A DNA stretch of 41,803 bases from Desulfobacteraceae bacterium (GCA_011390755.1 JAABRU010000049.1:1-41803), one strand, 5' to 3'. Counted from the first letter of the stretch, positions 32,811-41,517 are shown. Numbers and translations: made by a program. Notes: generated from the sequence alone by a model not told the origin.

Positions 32811-35463
32811 ATTGTTTTTTTTGCATAATATTTCCGGAATCCGGAGGGGCGGCCAGAACCCTGCGGACGGCCGCTTCAATAAGGGCAACCGCATCCGGGG
32901 AATCGGCTTTCTGCCCGTCAAAATCCCGCACATAAAACACATCCACCACCTGGTCAATCTTTGTGGCAATTTTGGCCACCCATATATTCAGGCGGCATTT
33001 GAACAAAGCATCGGTGATGCGGTAAAGCAGTCCCGGAAAATCATAGGTAAAGACCTCGATGATGGTGAAAAATCCGGAACTTCTGTTATCCACTACAATC
33101 TTATCCTCCTGCTGCCGGGGAACGGGCGCGCAGGCACCGTATGTTTCCATGCGTTCCGCTAGTGCGGATTCCAGATCCGTCTGTCCCAGCAGTGCGGATT
33201 CCAGATCCCTTTCCGCCTGTTCCCATTTCTCTTTTTCAAAAATCTCATCCGCGGGCGGGATGACTTCAAACACATCCAGGGCGATATTGTTGCGCCAGGT
33301 ATAAATCTGGGCATCCAGAATATTGATGCCGTTTAAGGTAAAAATACCGGCTATTTTGGAAAAAAGCCCCGGGCAGTCCTTTGCGCATACGGTCACGGTC
33401 CGGGTCCGGGATTCGGGCGAATCACTGATCTGCCATACAAAACCGGCATCTTCCAGGCAACGGCAGAGCCCGATATGCACCCCGATATCTTCCGCAGAAG
33501 TATACAGCAGATAGCGGGGAGACATAATATGGAAAAGTTTTTCAACTTCTTCCCTTTCCCTTTCATCTGCCGCGGCATTCAGAATATCGAGTTTCTTTTT
33601 TTCCACAGTTTCCATGGCCTCTCCGCTTGCCAGCTCCCCTTTTTCCAATGTACTCAGGATATTCAGAAACAATTCCTCCAGCAGGGTGGCGGTCCAGTCG
33701 TTCCACGCTTTGGGCCCTGTGGCCGCGGAATCCGCAACTGTGAGCAGATACAGCATTTTCAGGCGTTCGGGATCCCGGATTTTCCGGGCGCAGAAAATAG
33801 CGGTTTCCTCATCCTGAATATCCCGCCGTGTGGCAATGGTAATAAGAAACAGATGTTCCCGGATCAGAAAAACCGCAGTATCAGTCTCTTCGGCACTGTA
33901 TCCTTTTTCTTTCAGGATTTCTGCGGCCATCAGCGCGCCTTTTTCCGAATGGTTTCCGCCCGGTGTGCCCTTGCCGATATCATGGAGCAGCGCGGCCCAG
34001 AGCAGAAGTCCGGGATCGGAAAGTTCCGCATAAAGTTCGGCACAAAGTTCTTTTCCGCAGGGATCCGCGGGTGTGCCGAACTGTTTGATCGCCCGCACTG
34101 TCCGCAGCAGATGCCGGTCCACCGGATAAAGATGATATTCATCATACTGAATCCGGTTGGAAATTTCACCAAAGCGGGGAATGTATTTCATCAGAAAACC
34201 GCTGCTCAGCATGGCCTCCAGCACATTAAAACGGGGAACCGGGGTCAGCAGAATATATTCAAAGGACTGCCGGACAGCCGGGGATGTCCGGAAATCTTTA
34301 TCCACAAGATGCTGAAAATCTTTTACCACACGGTATGCTTCGGCATTCAGGGGAATTTTCAGTCTTGCGCTTTCTTCAAAAATACGGATCAGCAGTTCGG
34401 GAGACTCATTTACAATTTTGGATGAAGAAAAGGTCAGCATACCTTTCCGGTTTTCCAGTCCCGAAATCCGGGTCAAAGGGCTTTTTTTCCGCCGTCCCGG
34501 CCGGATTGTTTCATTTTCCAGCTCATAGACCCGCATCCGTTCTTTTTCTTTCAGAAATTCCATATGCCGGTGCAGCTCTCCCAGAAAACGCTCTACCGGC
34601 TGCTGCCCCGCTTTTTCGCGGAACATCATCTCCCTGGCCAGCTCTTCCTGGTAGCGGAAATAAAGCTGATCGGATTTTCTGCCGGTCAGATAATGCAGAC
34701 GGTTTCTGACTTCCCAGATAAAGAACAGGGACCGGTTCAGGGTCTGAAACTCCTCATGGGAAAAACAGCCGAAATACTCCAGATCCCTGGGCTGTTTCAG
34801 GTTGTTGCGGATTCGCTCAATCCACAAAACCGTATGATAATCCCGCAGCCCCCCTTTGCCTTCCTTGAGATTCGGTTCCAGCAGAAAAGAGGAATCACCG
34901 AAGTATTCATGCCGTTCCCGGTTCCGTTGAATGAGATCGTGTATAACATCGTTTCCCTGTTTATTCAGAATCAGCCTGCGCAGGCTGTCCATGAGCTGTG
35001 TATAAAGGACAGACATGCCGCAGATAAAACGGGCATCCAGCATGGCTGTCAGAACTTCAATATTTTCAGCAGCTTCAGATATGCAGTGCGCGGGAGAGCG
35101 GGTGGCATGTCCGATTTCCAGGCCCAGATCCCAGAGGGGGTAAATGATTTCCTGTACCAGCTCTCCGGCATCTTCGGGAATGTCATGGGCAAAAAGAAGC
35201 AGAATATCCACATCGGAATGAATGCACTGTTCCCTGCGTCCGTATCCACCCAAGGCAATCAGGGCATAGGGCTGCTTTTTTTCAAAAACCATGCGGAAGC
35301 CCGCGGCACTCTGCCCGTAACTTTCATGGAAATATTCATCCAGAATCTGTGTGTGCCGGTGCAGAAAATCCGGCATATTTCCGCTTAAAAAATCTGCTGT
35401 CAGCTGTTTCCGTTTCAGACAGAGATGTTTTAGGGGACTTTCTTTGATTGTTTTTTCTGTCAA
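32809..35463 (-). CDS. glnD: PII uridylyltransferase/uridylyl-removing enzyme
   Basis: An 884-residue nitrogen sensor that adds UMP to PII when glutamine is low and removes it when high. Order of domains: nucleotidyltransferase (LGGYGRREQ about 71-79, SDVD at 83-86 with two metal Asp), a helical linker, an HD hydrolase domain about 430-560 (ALLHDIGKG near 490, HSEKGA), and two ACT domains (about 700-780 and 805-880: RTVTVCAKDCPGLFSKIAGIF; DFPGLLYRITDALF). The full length fits E. coli (890). The start is TTG at 35463, giving MTEKTIKESP; its ribosome site is weak, and a later Met30 is a less likely alternative. The last codons and the stop fall in an F3 repeat. glnA follows, so nitrogen control genes are clustered. 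No glnB is seen. Confidence 0.96.
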   Translation of the reverse strand: MTEKTIKESPLKHLCLKRKQLTADFLSGNMPDFLHRHTQILDEYFHESYGQSAAGFRMVFEKKQPYALIALGGYGRREQCIHSDVDILLLFAHDIPEDAGELVQEIIYPLWDLGLEIGHATRSPAHCISEAAENIEVLTAMLDARFICGMSVLYTQLMDSLRRLILNKQGNDVIHDLIQRNRERHEYFGDSSFLLEPNLKEGKGGLRDYHTVLWIERIRNNLKQPRDLEYFGCFSHEEFQTLNRSLFFIWEVRNRLHYLTGRKSDQLYFRYQEELAREMMFREKAGQQPVERFLGELHRHMEFLKEKERMRVYELENETIRPGRRKKSPLTRISGLENRKGMLTFSSSKIVNESPELLIRIFEESARLKIPLNAEAYRVVKDFQHLVDKDFRTSPAVRQSFEYILLTPVPRFNVLEAMLSSGFLMKYIPRFGEISNRIQYDEYHLYPVDRHLLRTVRAIKQFGTPADPCGKELCAELYAELSDPGLLLWAALLHDIGKGTPGGNHSEKGALMAAEILKEKGYSAEETDTAVFLIREHLFLITIATRRDIQDEETAIFCARKIRDPERLKMLYLLTVADSAATGPKAWNDWTATLLEELFLNILSTLEKGELASGEAMETVEKKKLDILNAAADEREREEVEKLFHIMSPRYLLYTSAEDIGVHIGLCRCLEDAGFVWQISDSPESRTRTVTVCAKDCPGLFSKIAGIFTLNGINILDAQIYTWRNNIALDVFEVIPPADEIFEKEKWEQAERDLESALLGQTDLESALAERMETYGACAPVPRQQEDKIVVDNRSSGFFTIIEVFTYDFPGLLYRITDALFKCRLNIWVAKIATKIDQVVDVFYVRDFDGQKADSPDAVALIEAAVRRVLAAPPDSGNIMQKKQ

Positions 35464-35766
35464 AAGGACTGCCCTGTCATTATAAAAAATTTCCCGTTTC
35501 CGCAGGTATCATTTCCGTTTCTTTACAAACACACTTGCCATATAATAAGCAATTCATATGCCAAAATGGATTATTCATCATATCATATTGTAATTAATGA
35601 ATATACACACTACATTTATCATAAATAAAACAAAAAAGGATGTACAAATTTGTAATAAATCGGCCAAAAAAATTACATTTTTGTATCTGGCAATCCGATT
35701 TATCCAAATTCCCTGAGGAGCTGTCAGCAACATTTCTTTAGATCGCATTCCGTCCCTGTTTTCATG
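35464..35766. other. Intergenic stretch before the tandem array
   Basis: AT-rich with no gene recognised. Contains short A/T runs and the presumed glnD promoter region on the minus strand, without a confident box assignment. Confidence 0.5.
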
Positions 35767-36070
35767 TTTATATGAAAGTCTCCCCGCACACCTCGTTCCC
35801 ACGCTCCGCGTCCCCTACAAAAAACTTTCACGCTTTGTTGTGAATGCAATTCATGGCCGTTTATATGAAAGTGTTTGCGAAAAACCGGCCTCCGCCTTAA
35901 TTTTCGCACTCCGCGCAGCTTTCATGCTTCGTTGTGAGTCATGACTCATGGGGGTTTATATGAAAGTCCTGCACAACCCGTTACGGGGCTCTGCCCCGTA
36001 ACGAGTCCGGGGAGAGATTTTCATGCTTCGCTGTGAGTCATGACTCATGGCCGTTTATATGAAAGTCCTG
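35767..36070. repeat. Tandem array of about 95-bp units
   Basis: TTTATATGAAAGT begins at 35767, 35860, 35955 and 36054, a spacing of 93, 95 and 99 bases. Between these are shared pieces: CTTTCATGCTTCG, TGTGAGTCATGACTCATGG (a palindrome around GAGTCATGACTC) and variable CG-rich inserts, for example GTTACGGGGCTCTGCCCCGTAAC, which is a hairpin (given here as landmark 35979-36001). No gene was found. The array separates glnD from the QueG-like gene. Confidence 0.8.
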
Positions 36071-36084
36071 AATATGTAGCGAAG

Positions 36085-36122
36085 CGTAAGGCACCGTAAA
36101 CTCCCGATTCCGGTGCCTTACG
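36085..36122. repeat. 12-bp perfect hairpin downstream of the array
   Basis: CGTAAGGCACCG (36085-36096) and CGGTGCCTTACG (36111-36122), loop of 14 bases. It lies 46 bases after the QueG-like stop (minus strand). There is no T-run, so termination is uncertain. Confidence 0.6.
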
Positions 36123-36167
36123 GCTGTCGCCTAGCGCACCCCGCCTGCTGTTTTATCCCCGAAATAA

Positions 36168-36983
36168 TCAGACACTGCCGACGGGACAGGCAAATTCGCA
36201 TTCCCGGCAGTATTTCACCCGCCGTCCCGGTTTTTCCCGTCCTTCCATGCTTACTGTCTCAAAGGCCGCATTGTTGTTTTGCATCTCCCGGTTGCAGCGC
36301 AGACGGCTGAACACACCGCTGCGCCCCGGCAGTTGTGACAGGCCGTATTCTGCTTTGCTGTATATTTTTTCGGCAAAGGCATTCTGCGGGCAGGCATCCC
36401 GGCAGGGCATGGAACAGTCGGTGCAGGGATCAAAATCCCTTTTTCCGGCAGAGGGCAGATCCGCATCGGTGAGCATTACCCGCAGACGGACACGGGGACC
36501 GAATTCCGGTGTGAGGAACAGATTATTTTTCCCCATACAGCCCAGCCCGGCCAGCACTGCGGCATCTTTCATATATACACCGCCGTATTCGATATAGTAG
36601 GGAAGTTTGAAACATTGCAGTCCCTCCTTTTTTTCCAGGTAGTCCGCCAGCTCGGATGCAATTCTCATAAGTATCCGGTTGCCGGGCGTATTTCCGGATT
36701 TGTTCCCGGAAACCCACCAGTCCATTTCCGGTTTTCCCGGGGGATGTGCCACAGCAATGACAAGGGCCGAGCGGGCTTCCTCGGGCCATTCCACCCGGCC
36801 GCGTCTGCGACCGGCAACATTTTTGGTTCCTTCCCCATCATATTCCGGCAGTTTTTCACTGATAATATGGGAAGGGGATGTTTTCAGTTCTCCGATATTT
36901 GCTATTCCGGCCAGATCCGCGCCGAATTCTTTGGCTTTGGCAATTATCCGTCTGCCGGGTTCTTCTGTGTTTTCCTGCCGCAT
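36168..36983 (-). CDS. QueG-like double-[4Fe-4S] protein
   Basis: A 271-residue protein of the epoxyqueuosine reductase family (QueG) or a relative. The first cluster motif is CTDCSMPCRDACP (Cys187, 190, 194, 198) and the second comprises Cys230 and CRECEFACP (Cys259, 262, 266). N-terminal cobalamin-binding-like elements (YYIEYGGVYMKDAAVLAGLGCMGKNN, residues about 129-154, given as landmark) are as in QueG. QueG reduces epoxyqueuosine in tRNA with B12; the normal length is about 350 residues with a HEAT-repeat tail, which is absent here, so it is likely a short paralogue with a different redox substrate. An AGGGAG precedes the ATG. A MITE-like F3 element lies in front. Confidence 0.8.
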   Translation of the reverse strand: MRQENTEEPGRRIIAKAKEFGADLAGIANIGELKTSPSHIISEKLPEYDGEGTKNVAGRRRGRVEWPEEARSALVIAVAHPPGKPEMDWWVSGNKSGNTPGNRILMRIASELADYLEKKEGLQCFKLPYYIEYGGVYMKDAAVLAGLGCMGKNNLFLTPEFGPRVRLRVMLTDADLPSAGKRDFDPCTDCSMPCRDACPQNAFAEKIYSKAEYGLSQLPGRSGVFSRLRCNREMQNNNAAFETVSMEGREKPGRRVKYCRECEFACPVGSV

Positions 36984-37009
36984 GATTCGCTCCCTGCATA
37001 AATTCGCCA

Positions 37010-37099
37010 GCGGGTCAAATGGACTGATGAATCAGATGTATGACTGTAAGGGCGTATTGCATAGGCCCCTGCCGGGGGAAATCAGCCGTTTCGACCCAC
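37010..37099. mobile_element. F3 repeat, copy at 37.0 kb
   Basis: Ends GCGGGTCAAA and TTTCGACCCAC. The near-identical nonamers CATAAATTC (36997-37005) and CATACATTC (37100-37108) flank it, an 8-of-9 target duplication. The core is TGTAAGGGCGTATTGCATAGG. It fills the space between the YchF-like stop and the QueG-like start. Confidence 0.75.
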
Positions 37100-37125
37100 C
37101 ATACATTCTTATATGCGGAGGGGAA

Positions 37126-38151
37126 TCAGACATTAAATCTGAAATTGATAATATCCCCGTCCTGCACTTCGTATGTTTTGCCTTCCAGCCGCACCGTGCC
37201 CCGTTTCCGGGCTTCCGCGTATGTTCCGGCTTCCATCAGATCGTTATAGGAAACCACTTCCGCGCGGATAAATCCTTTTTCAATATCCGTGTGGATAACC
37301 CCGGCCGCATTCAGGGCAGGGGTTCCTTTGCGGATCGTCCATGCGCGGACTTCATCTTCTCCCACGGTAAAAAAGGAAATCAGACCCAGCAGATTATAAG
37401 ATGCCTTGACAACCCGGTCTGTGGCCGATGCGGTAATCTCGAATTCCGTCAGAAAATCCTGTGCTTCCTCTTCCGACATCTGGGCCAGCTCCTGCTCCAG
37501 TTTTCCCCGGATCACCATGCAGTTTTCCTGCTCTGCCAATGCCCCCGCATCCGGCATGACATCATCGTCATCCTCATTATTGAGCAGCACCAGCATGGGT
37601 TTGGCAGAGACAAAAGCAAATCCCCGTAACTGCGGAGCGGATGCCAGTTCCGGATCTTTCCGCAGGGGAATTTCCTGATCCAGACTTTCTTTGCAGCGGA
37701 GCAGGAGGGACTGTTCTTCCGGTTCACCTGCTTTTCCTCTTTTTTTATCCAGTTCCAGCCGTTCCAGTCTCTTTTCCGTTACGAGCAGATCCGCTATGAC
37801 CAGTTCCTGTTCCAAAGTGCGGAAGTCTTCCAGCGGTTTCGGGGCTTCCGCACCGTAAATATTGAAATTTCTTATAACATGAATCAGCGCGTCGCAGTCC
37901 CGTACCGGGGTCCAGATATTCTGGTCATTTTTTTTTTCCCCGGATTTTCCGGGAAGAAAATATTCCACCCGGGCAAAAATGGTTTTGGCCGGTTTGTACA
38001 TCGCGCTGAGTTCATCCACCCTGGCATCCGGTACGCGGATGGTTCCGATCCGGTCTTCGCCCCGATGGGCCGTGTCGGATATATTCTGGGTCAGTGCTTC
38101 AAATACGGTTGTTTTTCCGGAACCGGAAAGACCGGTAATGCCAAGTTTCAT
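37126..38151 (-). CDS. Divergent YchF-family GTP/ATPase
   Basis: A 341-residue P-loop NTPase. G1 is GLSGSGKTT (residues 7-15). The NKxD-like motif is replaced by LLNNEDD, as in the Asn-x-x-Glu signature of ATP-preferring YchF. A TGS domain closes the protein (about 270-338: TIRKGTPALNAAGVIHTDIEKGF, then YEVQDGDIINFRF), with the usual coiled insert (about 125-150). The switch II/G3 region that normally reads DxAGLVxGA is not present: residues 63-85 read VEYFLPGKSGEKKNDQNIW, so the catalytic Asp-x-x-Gly is missing and the protein is also shorter than canonical YchF (363). It may bind nucleotide without normal hydrolysis. A GGAGA lies six bases before the ATG. Confidence 0.85.
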   Translation of the reverse strand: MKLGITGLSGSGKTTVFEALTQNISDTAHRGEDRIGTIRVPDARVDELSAMYKPAKTIFARVEYFLPGKSGEKKNDQNIWTPVRDCDALIHVIRNFNIYGAEAPKPLEDFRTLEQELVIADLLVTEKRLERLELDKKRGKAGEPEEQSLLLRCKESLDQEIPLRKDPELASAPQLRGFAFVSAKPMLVLLNNEDDDDVMPDAGALAEQENCMVIRGKLEQELAQMSEEEAQDFLTEFEITASATDRVVKASYNLLGLISFFTVGEDEVRAWTIRKGTPALNAAGVIHTDIEKGFIRAEVVSYNDLMEAGTYAEARKRGTVRLEGKTYEVQDGDIINFRFNV

Positions 38152-38482
38152 GACGTTCTCCTTAATATAAAAAATTGTGAATTATGATAAACCCCTAAAA
38201 AGTCAAAATTAATAACATGCTATTAATACAATTAATATTGAAATCAGACCATGACACCCTGCCATGTTTTTGGTAATGATATTATCATTAATATCCGTTT
38301 TCTGAAAGGAATGATCACTGTCAAGGATCACAAAACACTTCCCCGGTTCGCTCTCCGGAATTTTCCCGGCCCCAAACGTCGTCAGCTTCCGGACAGTTCA
38401 TGGGGCGGTCTGTTCCGGGAATACGTTCTTCCGGTGCTTCCGGTTGACGGAATTGCTCATTTCTGTAATAAAGATTTCGGGT

Positions 38483-38610
38483 AGTGGGTCAAAAAGGCTG
38501 ATGCATTAAATATCTGACTGCAGGGGCGTACTGCACAGGCCCGGCATGGGCGGCTTCGGGGCGTATGCAGTACACCCCCTGTAGAAAAAAATCAGCTGAT
38601 TTGACCCGCC
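38483..38610. mobile_element. F3 repeat inside the dead transposase
   Basis: A 128-bp element with ends AGTGGGTCAAA and TTTGACCCGC. AGATTTCGG flanks it at 38472-38480 and 38614-38622. The core has GCAGGGGCGTACTGCACAGGC opposite GTATGCAGTACACCCC. Its TAG creates the false stop of the transposase fragment. Confidence 0.88.
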
Positions 38611-38640
38611 ACCAGATTTCGGTCGTACCAACAAAGAACT

Positions 38641-38741
38641 GATGAACCGGTAAAAAGTCCAAATCTCAAAAATCGCTGCTAATAAAATCAGCAGATTAAT
38701 ATGTATCAAAACCTGATTTTCCGACTTTTTACGAGATCATC
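38641..38741. mobile_element. MITE-like element, family F1, copy 4
   Basis: A 101-bp element with ends GATGAACCGGTAAAAAGTC and GACTTTTTACGAGATCATC. AAGAACT at 38634-38640 and 38742-38748 gives a perfect 7-bp target duplication. It interrupts the same transposase remnant. Confidence 0.9.
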
Positions 38742-39302
38742 AAGAACTGATCGGTATATTTAAGCAAAGCATCTGTAAATTCCTGAACCGTCTGAAACGG
38801 AATCACAGAGTTTTTTTGATGGACTTCCGGAAGAACTGAGCGGAAAATATCTCCCGGAAAAAGGGGAAAGGGGGAAAAGGATGCTTTTCACAGGTGAACC
38901 TCCCAGAATCGGGAAATATCCTGCAGATTGTCAGTGCGGATCTTCATGAACCTGTCCTGACGGTTCGGAAAACGGGAGAATATCTGTTCCATGCACAGTG
39001 ACAAACTGCCGGAAAGAGTTCTGAAAGAACAGTGCATTGCCGAAGAAGCGAGGGACGGGAACTGTGAAAAAGTTTCGGTCCGCCCCCCAAAGAAATTTCT
39101 TCTTCCTCCCTTCAGAATCCGTCGGATCCGGATGCGACCTAACCCGGCCTGCTGCACGCCTTATTTTTCTTACGTCAACAGCACTGCCCCACCGGGGGAA
39201 CTTTCTGCGTAACGATATTGTCTCTGGCTGAATGGCATGAGCGAACACGGGTTTCGCCCCTGCCTTGAATTATAATTTGCCAGTGCCCTGTCAAGGTTTA
39301 AA

Positions 39303-39385
39303 TGACGGGTATGCAACACCCTGAAATTTCGCAGGGGCGTATGCAATACACCCCTGCAGCAGTAAATCAACAGATTTGACCCACT
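39303..39385. repeat. F3-related chimera at the gatB stop
   Basis: Left end TGACGGGTATGCAAC as in the 22447 copy, right end ATTTGACCCACT as in F3. The core GCAGGGGCGTATGCAATACAC pairs with CCCCTGC. It ends three bases from the gatB stop codon. Confidence 0.65.
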
Positions 39386-39387
39386 AT

Positions 39388-40812
39388 CTATAATTTCTTC
39401 CGCAGAATTTCATTCACCATTTTCGGGTTGGCCCTGCCTTTGCTTTCTTTCATTACCTGTCCCACGAAAAACCCCATGAGTTTTTTATTCCCCTCTTTAT
39501 AACGGGCCGCTTCATCGGGACTGGCCGCCAGCACCTTATCCGCCAGCGCCTCAATGGCAGATGTATCGCTTACCTGCACCAGCCCTTTTTCTTCCACAAT
39601 CTGCCCGGCCTTTTTGCCGCTTTTTGCCATTTCCTCCAATACGGTTTTGGCAATTTTTCCGCTGATGGTTCCTCCGTCCACCAGTTTCAGCAGTTCCGCC
39701 AGCATGGGGGGAGAAACCGGAGATTGGGCAATGCTTTTTCCTTCAGTATTAAGCAGTCCCAGCAGACTGCCCATGACCCAGTTGCTTACCTGCTTGGGAT
39801 TATTATATGTTTCCAGGCAGGTTTCAAAATAATCCGCGAGTTCCCGCTCGGCCGTAAGGACTTTAGCGTCATAGGAGGGCAGTTGCAGTTCTTCTGTAAA
39901 ACGCTGCTTTTTTTCATCAGGCAGTTCCGGCAGGTCTGTCCGGATTTCCTCTATCCATTTTTCATCCAGCACCAAAGGCAGGAGATCCGGATCCGGAAAA
40001 TAGCGGTAATCATGGGCCTCTTCCTTGCTTCTCATGGAAGTGGTCAGTTCTTTGTCCGGATTCCAAAGCCGGGTTTCCTGGATCACTTCCCCCTCATCAT
40101 CCAGAATGTCCTGCTGCCGCTGGATTTCATAGCGGATGGCCTTTTCCACATTTTTAAAGGAATTCAGATTTTTGATTTCCGCACGGGTTCCGAAAACCTC
40201 CGATCCCAGGGGCATAAGCGATACATTGGCATCACAGCGGAAGCTGCCTTCCTCCATATTGCCGTCGCAGATTCCCAGATAACGGAGAACAGAATGCAGT
40301 TTGCGCAGATAGGCTCCGGCTTCTTCCGGAGAACGCATATCCGGCTCACTCACAATTTCAATCAGGGGAACGCCGGTACGGTTGAGATCCACCCGGCTCA
40401 CGGGCCGATCCGGATCATGGATCAGCTTTCCTGCGTCCTCTTCCATATGGATGCGGGTAATGCCGATGCGTTTTTTTTCATCCTTTTCCTCAATTTCCAC
40501 ATAACCGTATTCACAGATGGGCATTTCATACTGTGAAATCTGATAACCTTTGGGCAGATCCGGATAAAAATAGTTTTTCCGGGCAAAACGGCTTTCCATA
40601 TTGATGCGGCAGTTTGTTGCCAGTCCCATGCGGATGGCATATTCCGCCACTTTTTTATTCAGCACGGGCAGAACGCCCGGCATTCCCAGACAGACAGGGC
40701 AGACATGGGTATTGGGCGGAGCACCGAAGGCTGTGGAACAGCTGCAGAAAATCTTACTTTCGGTTTTGAGCTGCGCGTGGACTTCCAGTCCGATAACAGG
40801 TGTGTATTTCAT
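39388..40812 (-). CDS. gatB: Asp/Glu-tRNA amidotransferase subunit B
   Basis: A 474-residue subunit of GatCAB, which converts misacylated Glu-tRNA(Gln) or Asp-tRNA(Asn) to the correct amide. Landmarks: [18 protein letters not shown] (5-22), [78 protein letters not shown], and the GatB/YqeY tail (about 325-472: [39 protein letters not shown]). The complete length fits the family. The ribosome site GAAGGAT precedes the ATG by about eight bases and lies inside the 13-bp duplication caused by the insertion just upstream. gatA and gatC are not seen nearby. Confidence 0.97.
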   Translation of the reverse strand: MKYTPVIGLEVHAQLKTESKIFCSCSTAFGAPPNTHVCPVCLGMPGVLPVLNKKVAEYAIRMGLATNCRINMESRFARKNYFYPDLPKGYQISQYEMPICEYGYVEIEEKDEKKRIGITRIHMEEDAGKLIHDPDRPVSRVDLNRTGVPLIEIVSEPDMRSPEEAGAYLRKLHSVLRYLGICDGNMEEGSFRCDANVSLMPLGSEVFGTRAEIKNLNSFKNVEKAIRYEIQRQQDILDDEGEVIQETRLWNPDKELTTSMRSKEEAHDYRYFPDPDLLPLVLDEKWIEEIRTDLPELPDEKKQRFTEELQLPSYDAKVLTAERELADYFETCLETYNNPKQVSNWVMGSLLGLLNTEGKSIAQSPVSPPMLAELLKLVDGGTISGKIAKTVLEEMAKSGKKAGQIVEEKGLVQVSDTSAIEALADKVLAASPDEAARYKEGNKKLMGFFVGQVMKESKGRANPKMVNEILRKKL

Positions 40813-40829
40813 TCTTTATCCTTCATTTG

Positions 40830-40946
40830 ACAGTGGGGCAGATACATTGATTTTTTCGTAGGGTTGTACTGCATATGCCCCGGAAATGTTCCTGACGGAC
40901 GTATGCAATACACCCTTACACTGATTCATCAGGCGATCTGAACCAC
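40830..40946. mobile_element. F3 repeat in front of gatB
   Basis: A 117-bp element, ends ACAGTGGGGC and CTGAACCAC. TATCCTTCATTTG occurs on both sides (40817-40829, 40947-40959), a 13-bp duplication that includes the gatB ribosome site. The core holds TAGGGTTGTACTGCATATGCC opposite CGTATGCAATACACCC. Confidence 0.8.
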
Positions 40947-40998
40947 TATCCTTCATTTGTAAAGCAATCCTTATGATTCGGATTGACAGCAATCTATA

Positions 40999-41161
40999 CC
41001 TAAATTGAGCGTTTTTTTTCAGATAAACCGGCTGAATGTCCGGTAACCGGAACTTTGCCTGTTTTACGCTTTTCACCCGGCGGGTGAAGAGTCGAAAAGC
41101 GCTGAGTCCCTGATATTTCCGGCAGGAAATCATTTTCAGGTCTGAGAACCGCTCAATTTAG
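40999..41161. mobile_element. MITE-like element, family F2, copy 2
   Basis: A 163-bp copy of the element at 1121-1284, with ends CCTAAATTGAGCG and CGCTCAATTTAG. A hairpin that reads TTCACCCAACGGGTGAA in copy 1 is TTCACCCGGCGGGTGAA here, still paired. No clear target duplication. Confidence 0.85.
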
Positions 41162-41259
41162 CTTATAATAAATCATCGAATCCGGGATTCGACACTGTGC
41201 ATGAAGGGGAAAGGTTGCCAAACTTTCCCGTTTGACACTTCCCGCCCTTTTCAGAAAAT

Positions 41260-41517
41260 TTAACGGAGATGACATTCTTCCCGGAAATATTTCCAGATTT
41301 CACATTTTTTGCCGTTCTCAGGGTTCACACATATATAATCTGCGGGAACGCCGTTTTCCGAAACCGGTTCCAGCTGATACCCGTCTCTGACACATTTTTC
41401 CGCAGCCGGATTGGGTACTGCACCATTATTTTCTGTTTGGACCGGATCTGTTTTCTGCGCACCGCATCCGGCCAGGCAGAAAAGCAGTAAGCAGACAGCG
41501 AGCGTTTTTATAAACAC
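41260..41517 (-). CDS. DUF333-type small lipoprotein
   Basis: An 85-residue lipoprotein with a signal ending LAGC (acylated Cys18). The mature part matches DUF333 (YoaF/hemolysin-annotated family): NPAAEKCVRDGYQLEP, DYICVNPENGKKCEIWKYFREEC, with four Cys for two disulfides. The biological role is unproven; the hemolysin label in databases is not supported by activity data that I know of. The start is GTG, supported by AAGGAG six bases upstream, and the frame stays open only from there. A palindrome TCGAATCCGGGATTCGA lies 70 bases downstream. It stands alone. Confidence 0.85.
   Translation of the reverse strand: MFIKTLAVCLLLFCLAGCGAQKTDPVQTENNGAVPNPAAEKCVRDGYQLEPVSENGVPADYICVNPENGKKCEIWKYFREECHLR

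Larger units (their letters stand above)
38311..39139 (+). pseudogene. IS1182-like transposase, dead and twice interrupted
   Basis: Degraded DDE transposase. The first part (38311 to about 38480) reads MITVKDHKTLP, then GPKRRQLPDSSWGGLFREYVLPV and FCNKDFG, the N-terminus of an IS1182-type enzyme. An F3 element (38483-38610) cuts it at DFG. After it the frame resumes as RTNKEL, then an F1 element (38641-38741) cuts again. Further fragments in shifted frames include VLKEQC (about 39017), and VRPPKE, then ISSSSLQNPSDPDAT ending at 39139, the conserved SLQNPSDPDA motif. The middle is deleted and frameshifted. The catalytic core is absent, so it cannot work. It shows that both miniature families jumped after it arrived. 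Confidence 0.8.

Noticed and set aside
35767-36070. CRISPR array.
   Set aside because: The repeats are about 95 bases apart, interiors are partly shared and contain palindromes, and no cas genes are in the window.
38888-39157. A minus-strand frame of 89 codons.
   Set aside because: The region reads on the plus strand as decayed transposase (VLKEQC, SLQNPSDPDAT); the minus frame is its shadow.
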